Source: an uncultured Lachnospiraceae bacterium
GTDB taxonomy: Bacteria; Bacillota; Clostridia; Lachnospirales; Lachnospiraceae
Length of the DNA stretch: 64,000 nucleotides
Direction: 5' to 3'
Assembly: GCA_947178145.1 (NCBI GenBank)
Contig: CAMWXE010000021.1
Span: forward strand, 1-64,000
The notes under the pieces are model-generated. The model was given only the letters and a program-made list of their open reading frames with translations, did not search any database and was not told the origin of the DNA. Each line of letters starts with the position of its first letter. Within the stretch, counting starts at the first letter, position 1. Below are positions 58,000 to 64,000 of the stretch, in pieces. The translations under genes were made by a program, and so were the position numbers.

Positions 58000-59316
58000 A
58001 TGGCAAAACTTACATTTCGAGGCGGCGTACATCCCTATGATGGCAAGGATTTGTCGAAAGATAAGCCCATGAAGACCATTGTGCCTAAGGGTGAGATGGT
58101 GTATCCGCTCAGCCAGCACATTGGAGCACCGGCAGTGGCAACGGTGAAAAAAGGTGACAAAGTGCTTGCCGGTCAAAAAATTGCGGAGGCAGGGGGATTT
58201 GTGTCCGCCCCAATCTATGCAACGGTGTCCGGCACGGTCAAGGCGATAGAGCCCAGACGTGTTGTTACGGGGGATATGGTCAACTCCATTATCATTGACA
58301 ATGACGGATTGTTTGAGGAGGTTGCGTACACGCCGCATGACCCTGAAAAACTGAATAAGGACGAAATATTGAATTTGATCAAGGAGGCAGGCGTAGTCGG
58401 CATGGGAGGCGCAGGCTTTCCGACCCATGTGAAGCTCTCGCCCAAAGAGCCGGACAAGATTGAATATGTGATAGCAAACTGTGCGGAGTGTGAGCCATAT
58501 CTGACCTCAGATTACCGGAGAATGTTGGAAGAACCACAGAAATTGATCGATGGCGTGAAGATTATTCTTCGTCTGTTTGACAATGCGCAGGGGATACTGG
58601 CAGTGGAGGACAATAAGCAGGACTGTATCGAACTGTTGACGCGGCTGACGGAGCAGGAGAGTAAGATAACAGTCAAGGCATTGAAAACAAAGTATCCGCA
58701 GGGGGCAGAGAGACAGCTAATCTATGCGGCAACAGGAAGGGAGATCAATTCTTCCATGCTTCCGGCAGACGCAGGCTGTGTGGTGGACAACGTGGATACG
58801 ATTGTGGCTGTATACCATGCAGTTGCAGAAGGAAAACCGCTCATGAACAGGATTGTTACTGTCACAGGTGATGCAGTCAATGACCCGCGGAATTTCTATG
58901 TCCGTATCGGCATGAATTATCATGATTTAATCGAGGAAGCGGGCGGTTTTAAGACGGAGCCGGAGAAGGTGGTCTCAGGCGGACCGATGATGGGATTTGC
59001 CCTGTTTGACCTGAATGTACCTACAACAAAGACGGCATCTGCGCTTCTGTGTATGACGAAGGATGAAGTATCTGCCATGGAGCCTAGTCCCTGTATCAAT
59101 TGCGGGCGGTGTGTGGATGCGTGTCCGGGAAGAATCGTTCCGAGAAAGCTTGCGGTTCTTGCACAGCACGGCGACGAGGAGGCGTTTGTTGCAAATGACG
59201 GGATGGAGTGCTGCGAGTGTGGCTGCTGCAGTTTTGTCTGTCCGGCGAAGCGCCAGCTGACACAGTCCATCAAATCCATGAGAAAAACGATTTTGGGCAA
59301 AAAGAAAAAAGCATGA
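58000..59316 (+). CDS. rnfC: Rnf complex subunit C
   Basis: FRGGVHPYDGKDLS, GVVGMGGAGFPTHVKL, CINCGRCVDACPGRIVP, CCECGCCSFVCPAKR. Confidence 0.96.
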   Translation: MAKLTFRGGVHPYDGKDLSKDKPMKTIVPKGEMVYPLSQHIGAPAVATVKKGDKVLAGQKIAEAGGFVSAPIYATVSGTVKAIEPRRVVTGDMVNSIIIDNDGLFEEVAYTPHDPEKLNKDEILNLIKEAGVVGMGGAGFPTHVKLSPKEPDKIEYVIANCAECEPYLTSDYRRMLEEPQKLIDGVKIILRLFDNAQGILAVEDNKQDCIELLTRLTEQESKITVKALKTKYPQGAERQLIYAATGREINSSMLPADAGCVVDNVDTIVAVYHAVAEGKPLMNRIVTVTGDAVNDPRNFYVRIGMNYHDLIEEAGGFKTEPEKVVSGGPMMGFALFDLNVPTTKTASALLCMTKDEVSAMEPSPCINCGRCVDACPGRIVPRKLAVLAQHGDEEAFVANDGMECCECGCCSFVCPAKRQLTQSIKSMRKTILGKKKKA

Positions 59317-59321
59317 AGAGA

Positions 59322-59409
59322 GCATGAAGAGAATTTCTAAGTCTGTAAAAGACACAGACTAAGAAATTCTAAAGCTTCATGCCGGAAGAACGCAGGGGCA
59401 GCGTTCTTC
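59322..59409 (+). repeat. Two-hairpin intercistronic element, copy 2
   Basis: GCATGAAG...CTTCATGC enclosing AGAATTTCTAAGTCTGT/ACAGACTAAGAAATTCT, then GAAGAACGC aggggca GCGTTCTTC. Confidence 0.75.
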
Positions 59410-59435
59410 TAAATTAAATCATAAGGAGAAAGAGT

Positions 59436-60362
59436 ATGTTTAAGGTATCATCGAACCCACATATCCGGTCGAAGGACACGACATCCCGCATCATGCAGTA
59501 TGTGGTGATCGCCCTGCTTCCGGCGACAGTATTTGGGGTATTCAATTTCGGTCTGCACGCGCTGCTTCTGGTGCTGGTCACAGTGGCGGCGACTGTGCTG
59601 ACAGAGTACATATATGACAGATGTATGAAAAAGAAGATTTCAATCGGGGATTTTTCCGCTGTTGTCACAGGACTGCTTCTGGCGTTGAATCTGCCGCCAA
59701 AAGCGCCCGTATGGGTCGGCGTAATCGGCGGAGTTTTCGCGATTATTGTGGTCAAGATGCTGTTTGGGGGACTGGGGCAGAATTTTATGAATCCGGCGCT
59801 TGGAGCCAGATGTTTTCTGCTTATCTCATTTACTTCTATCATGACGAATTTTGACTGTGACGCGTATACAGGAGCAACACCGCTTGTAGCAATCAAGGCG
59901 GGAGAGGGTGCGCCGGAGCTTTTGAATATGATCATAGGACGGACCGCGGGTACGATCGGTGAGACAAGCATGATCGCACTGCTGATCGGGGCAGTGTTTC
60001 TGCTGGTGATGAAGGTGATCGATCTTCGCGTGCCGGGTTCCTATATCCTCAGTTTTGCCGTGTTTATTCTGTTGTTTGGCGGACGCGGTCTGGATATCAA
60101 CTATATCTTATCGCAGCTTGCGGGCGGCGGATTGATGCTGGGGGCATTTTTCATGGCCACGGACTATGTCACCAGACCGATCACGAAAAACGGACAGTAT
60201 GTGTTTGGCATCTTTTTAGGCATTATGACAGGTATTTTCCGAATCTTTGGACCGTCTGCAGAAGGGGTATCCTATGCGATTATCCTGGGGAATCTGTTAG
60301 TGCCTTTGATCGAAAAGGTTACAAAGCCTACAGCTTTTGGGAAAAAACGAAAAAGGAGGTAA
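59436..60362 (+). CDS. rnfD: Rnf complex subunit D
   Basis: Polytopic; YTGATPLVAIK FMN-attachment-like motif; operon position. Confidence 0.95.
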   Translation: MFKVSSNPHIRSKDTTSRIMQYVVIALLPATVFGVFNFGLHALLLVLVTVAATVLTEYIYDRCMKKKISIGDFSAVVTGLLLALNLPPKAPVWVGVIGGVFAIIVVKMLFGGLGQNFMNPALGARCFLLISFTSIMTNFDCDAYTGATPLVAIKAGEGAPELLNMIIGRTAGTIGETSMIALLIGAVFLLVMKVIDLRVPGSYILSFAVFILLFGGRGLDINYILSQLAGGGLMLGAFFMATDYVTRPITKNGQYVFGIFLGIMTGIFRIFGPSAEGVSYAIILGNLLVPLIEKVTKPTAFGKKRKRR

Positions 60363-60372
60363 GGTTATTGAT

Positions 60373-61002
60373 ATGGATAACGAGAAGAAATCAATGATAA
60401 AAGATGCGCTGATTCTCTTTGCGATAACACTTGTGGCCGGATTGCTGCTGGGATTTGTGTACGATGTCACGAAAGAGCCGATCGCACAGCAGGAAGCGAA
60501 GGCAAAAGCGGAGGCCTGCAAGAATGTATTTGCGGAGGCAGAGTCTTTTGAGGCTGTGATGAGCGAAGATGGTCCTACGGCTTATTTTGTGGCAGGGAAG
60601 GATTCCAATGTGGATATTGACGAAGTGATGCAGGCGCTTGACAGCTCTGGACAGCTGTTGGGATATGTGATCACGGTTACAGACCATGAAGGTTACGGCG
60701 GCGATATCCAGTTTTCCATGGGTGTGACGCTTGACGGGACGCTGAACGGCATATCGCTTCTGAGCATCTCAGAGACAGCCGGTCTTGGCATGAAAGCAGG
60801 AGATGTGCTCGTCCCGCAGTTTGCAGACAAGAAGGTTGAGCGCTTTACATACACAAAATCAGGTTCGACAAGCGACAGTGAGATCGATGCGATCAGTGGT
60901 GCGACAATCACCACCAACGCGGTAGTCAACGGAGTCAACGGCGGTCTGCTGTTTTTCCAGAATGTGCTTGCGGGAACCGAAGGAGGTGTCATCAATGAGT
61001 GA
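60373..61002 (+). CDS. rnfG: Rnf complex subunit G
   Basis: GYGGDIQFSMGVTLDGTLNGISLLSISETAGLGMKA; DAISGATITTNAVVNGVN covalent-FMN motif. Confidence 0.95.
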   Translation: MDNEKKSMIKDALILFAITLVAGLLLGFVYDVTKEPIAQQEAKAKAEACKNVFAEAESFEAVMSEDGPTAYFVAGKDSNVDIDEVMQALDSSGQLLGYVITVTDHEGYGGDIQFSMGVTLDGTLNGISLLSISETAGLGMKAGDVLVPQFADKKVERFTYTKSGSTSDSEIDAISGATITTNAVVNGVNGGLLFFQNVLAGTEGGVINE

Positions 61003-61795
61003 TATGAACAGTGAGACAAAGCAAAGTTCCATGGAGGTATTTTTCAATGGACTTGTCAAAGAAAATCCTACCTTTGTGCTGACACTCGGAATGTGTCCGA
61101 CGCTCGCGGTGACGACGTCAGCCATCAACGGACTTGGCATGGGGCTGACCACGACAGCAGTGCTGGTGCTCAGCAACGCTATTATTTCCCTGTTAAGGCA
61201 CATTATTCCAAACCGGGTCCGGATCCCGGCGTTTATCGTCATTGTGGCTTCCTTTGTCACGATGGTGGAATTGCTGCTTGAAGGGTTTATCCCCAGTCTT
61301 TACTCGGCGCTGGGGTTATATATTCCGCTGATTGTTGTGAACTGTATTATCCTGGGGCGTGCGGAGTCTTTCGCGTCTAAGAATCCTGTTATCCCGTCCA
61401 TATTTGACGGTATGGGAATGGGGCTCGGATTTTCGGTGGCACTCACGGCAATCGGTGCGGTGAGAGAGCTGTTGGGAGCCGGAGAAATATTTGGAGTGCC
61501 TGTAATCAATAATGTACTTGGCGGTATTTCTTCCCTGCTGGGAAGGGCAGAGCCGATTGAGTATGTGCCAATCAGTATCTTTGTGCTGGCTCCGGGAGCA
61601 TTTTTCGTGCTTGCCGCGCTCACTGCACTGCAGAACCGCGTCAAGAGGAAGATGCAGGAAAAGGGTCAAAATGCGGACAAAATTCAGTCGGGCTGCAGTT
61701 CGGACTGTGCAAACTGCTCTGACAGCGGATGTGCGCGCCGCTTTGTCGATGTAGATGGAGCGCCGGGTTCCGTTGCGGACGCAAAAAAATCATAG
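60995..61795 (+). CDS. rnfE: Rnf complex subunit E
   Basis: NGLVKENPTFVLTLGMCPTLAVTTSAINGLGMG; ATG 60995 after aggaggtg, overlapping rnfG. Confidence 0.95.
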   Translation: MSDMNSETKQSSMEVFFNGLVKENPTFVLTLGMCPTLAVTTSAINGLGMGLTTTAVLVLSNAIISLLRHIIPNRVRIPAFIVIVASFVTMVELLLEGFIPSLYSALGLYIPLIVVNCIILGRAESFASKNPVIPSIFDGMGMGLGFSVALTAIGAVRELLGAGEIFGVPVINNVLGGISSLLGRAEPIEYVPISIFVLAPGAFFVLAALTALQNRVKRKMQEKGQNADKIQSGCSSDCANCSDSGCARRFVDVDGAPGSVADAKKS

Positions 61796-61834
61796 AAAAA
61801 TCTATGCGCAGGAAGGCGCAGAAAGGAAAGAAAG

Positions 61835-62422
61835 ATGCTTGACGTAGTAAAGGATTTATTGATATTGATGATCAGCTCCTCACTTGTGAGCAATGTCGTG
61901 TTGAGCCAGTTTCTGGGGCTGTGCCCGTTTCTCGGCGTTTCCAAGAAGGTTGACACGGCGGCAGGCATGGGCGGCGCGGTTATTTTCGTCATAACCATTG
62001 CGTCCGGTGTGGCGGCTGTCATATACAAGGTGGTATTGGAGCGGTTTGACATCACCTATTTGCGGACGATTGTATTTATCCTGGTGATTGCTGCTTTGGT
62101 GCAGTTTGTGGAAATGTTCCTGAAAAAGTATGTGCCGTCGCTCTACCAGGCGCTTGGCGTATATCTTCCGCTGATCACAACAAACTGTGCAGTGCTCGGT
62201 ATCGCAATCACAAACGTGCAGAAGAAGTATGGAATCGGATTTAGCATTGCAAGCGGATTATTTACGGCTGTCGGATTTATGATTGCGATTGTGATTCTTG
62301 CCGGAATCCGCGAGAAGATGGAGTACAATGACATACCGGAATCTTTCAGGGGCATGCCGATCGTGCTGATCACAGCGGGACTGATGGCGATTGCGTTCTG
62401 CGGATTCTCAGGACTGCTATAG
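61835..62422 (+). CDS. rnfA: Rnf complex subunit A
   Basis: SSLVSNVVLSQFLGLCPFLGVSKKVDTAAGMGGAVIFVIT. Confidence 0.95.
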   Translation: MLDVVKDLLILMISSSLVSNVVLSQFLGLCPFLGVSKKVDTAAGMGGAVIFVITIASGVAAVIYKVVLERFDITYLRTIVFILVIAALVQFVEMFLKKYVPSLYQALGVYLPLITTNCAVLGIAITNVQKKYGIGFSIASGLFTAVGFMIAIVILAGIREKMEYNDIPESFRGMPIVLITAGLMAIAFCGFSGLL

Positions 62423-62428
62423 TTGGAA

Positions 62429-62542
62429 CGAAACGATTATCTAAGGCATTAACAGACGCCGACTAAGGAGCTGTAATGAAAGTTTCATTCATGACAGATC
62501 CTGAGATAATCGATGTTTCGTACAGCAGGTTTGTGGAGCACA
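62429..62542 (+). other. Structured intercistronic region between rnfA and rnfB
   Basis: CGAAACGATTATCT pairs with AGATAATC-gat-GTTTCG; internal CTGTAATGAAA/TTTCATTcatgACAG; then GTTTGTG gag CACAAAC. Confidence 0.55.
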
Positions 62543-62571
62543 AACTTGTGGAATTGGATGGAGGTTAGGTT

Positions 62572-63363
62572 ATGAATATTTCAGCAATAGTGACTGCGGT
62601 TGTGGTCGTGGGCGGAGTCGGTTTATTTCTGGGTATCTTCCTCGGTATAGCAAGTATTGTATTCAAAGTAGAGGTGGATGAGAAGGAGGAGGCTGTCCTG
62701 GGCGTGCTTCCCGGAAATAACTGCGGTGGCTGTGGATATCCCGGCTGTTCGGGACTTGCCGCGGCGATCGCAAAGGGCGAGGCGCCGGTAAATGCCTGCC
62801 CTGTCGGCGGCGAGCCTGTCGGCAAAAAGGTTGCGGCAATCATGGGCGTGGAGGCAGGCGAGTCTGTCAGAATGACAGCTTTTGTGAAGTGCGCGGGCGA
62901 CTGTGAGAGAACCACACAGATTTATGAGTACACAGGAGTGGAAGACTGTGGTATGGTCCGCTATGTGCCGGACGGCGGCGCGAAGTCCTGCGGCCATGGC
63001 TGCCTTGGATATGGTAACTGTGTGAAGGCGTGTCCGTTTGATGCGATTCATATTGTGAATGGCATTGCGAGAGTTGACAAGGAAAAGTGCAAGGCATGTG
63101 GAAAGTGCGTGGCGGCTTGTCCAAAGCAATTGATCGAATTGATACCTTATGAGGCAAAGGCAGCAGTGGCGTGCAGTTCCAAAGACAAAGGTCCTGTCAC
63201 GATGAAAGCCTGTCAGACAGGCTGTATCGGCTGTAGTCTCTGCGTGAAAGTGTGTCCTTCAGGAGCTGTGACAGTGACGGATTTCCATGCACACATTGAC
63301 GAGAGCAAGTGTACCGGCTGCGGCGCGTGCAGGGAGAAGTGCCCGAAGAAGGCGATTGTGTAG
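62572..63363 (+). CDS. rnfB: Rnf complex subunit B
   Basis: NNCGGCGYPGCSGLAAAIAKGEAPVNACPVGG; several CxxCxxCxxxCP ferredoxin motifs. Confidence 0.95.
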   Translation: MNISAIVTAVVVVGGVGLFLGIFLGIASIVFKVEVDEKEEAVLGVLPGNNCGGCGYPGCSGLAAAIAKGEAPVNACPVGGEPVGKKVAAIMGVEAGESVRMTAFVKCAGDCERTTQIYEYTGVEDCGMVRYVPDGGAKSCGHGCLGYGNCVKACPFDAIHIVNGIARVDKEKCKACGKCVAACPKQLIELIPYEAKAAVACSSKDKGPVTMKACQTGCIGCSLCVKVCPSGAVTVTDFHAHIDESKCTGCGACREKCPKKAIV

Positions 63364-63418
63364 TTTGGGGTGAAAATGGGAAACAATTCAATTGAATGAG
63401 ATTTTAGGGGAAAGCGGC

Positions 63419-63840
63419 ATGAGAGCGGTTGAACAAGTGGATGTCTGTTACACAGATGACAATGAGAAGCGCTGTTCAGTTTTTGTGGGTATCTGTCAAT
63501 CGCAGGAGTTATTTGAACAATATTGAAAGAAAGATTACGAACTTCTCAATGACGACTGTATTGGATTTGAGATGGCATTGATTTTGGAATCAATACCTAT
63601 GATGAAGATTTTGCAGTTATGGTATTACAGAAGGAACTGACAAACAAGATTGAAGAGATTGCCAAAGACGCGGAGGTATTTGAAATCGATGCGCTGAAAA
63701 GAAGGTATCCTGATGGATTGGACAGATCTTATAACGCGATCATTATTTTGGATCAGTTAATTTATGACGGATCAGTCAGGGAAGTACAGAATGAAATGTT
63801 TGGTTATTTCAAGTTCCTGGGCGTGTTTGACAGCGACTGA
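63419..63840 (+). pseudogene. Disrupted Imm22-family-like immunity gene
   Basis: MRAVEQVDVCYTDDNEKRCSVFVGICQSQELFEQY* KKDYELLNDDCIGFE [frameshift] DFGINTYDEDFAVMVLQKELTNKIEEIAKDAEVFEIDALKRRYPDGLDRSYNAIIILDQLIYDG...FKFLGVFDSD. Confidence 0.6.
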
Positions 63841-63884
63841 CTGATTCAGATATTGCGGATAATTGAATACTGAAATGATAGCAT

Positions 63885-63919
63885 AAGGGCGTATGGAATG
63901 GTAAACCATATGCCTTTAT
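63885..63919 (+). terminator. Terminator-like hairpin
   Basis: AAGGGCGTATGG aatggtaaa CCATATGCCTTTATT. Confidence 0.6.
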
Positions 63920-64000
63920 TGATCAACGGGAGAACTTGCAGAACAACTGGAATAGAAAACAAAACCTTGACACCTGAAAAAGACTATAACTATGATTTAC

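Noticed and set aside
1-64000. CRISPR arrays, tRNA or rRNA genes, intact prophage or classical IS elements
   Set aside because: None could be recognised by reading; short RNA genes could still be missed without tRNAscan/Infernal.

Overview
This 64 kb window looks like chromosomal DNA from an anaerobic Firmicute, probably Clostridia/Lachnospiraceae, judged from gene content and order. From left to right it contains: (1) a decayed tandem array of Rpn/PD-(D/E)XK-type transposase-associated proteins (1-3.1 kb). (2) A surface-protein locus (3.2-17.6 kb) with three BspA-type leucine-rich-repeat proteins, an SH3-like secreted protein and a MacB-like ABC module, followed by a subtilisin-like protease. 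(3) A Re-citrate-synthase-like gene, a GntR regulator and a NADP-isocitrate dehydrogenase. (4) Housekeeping genes: PolA-type exonuclease, ABC-F, rex, nnr, alr, mazF, CBS/hemolysin-type protein, yebC, an OGG1-like glycosylase, rpsU (58 aa, absent from the supplied ORF track), two DD-carboxypeptidases, scpA/scpB, cmk, ispH and rpsA. (5) A Na+-pumping decarboxylase/transcarboxylase operon (42.6-48.1 kb). (6) A complete rnfCDGEAB operon (58.0-63.4 kb). (7) A broken Imm22-like immunity gene. The observations most worth follow-up are: a TetR-type HTH protein with a C-terminal histidine-phosphotransfer (Hpt) domain, encoded next to a stand-alone receiver and with no kinase nearby (39.5-40.9 kb); a two-hairpin intercistronic element present twice, with a compensatory base change (20.94 and 59.32 kb); heavily structured intergenic regions inside the oad and rnf operons; and a lipoprotein-OadG fusion. 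All functional calls come from reading motifs by eye. No database search was run.
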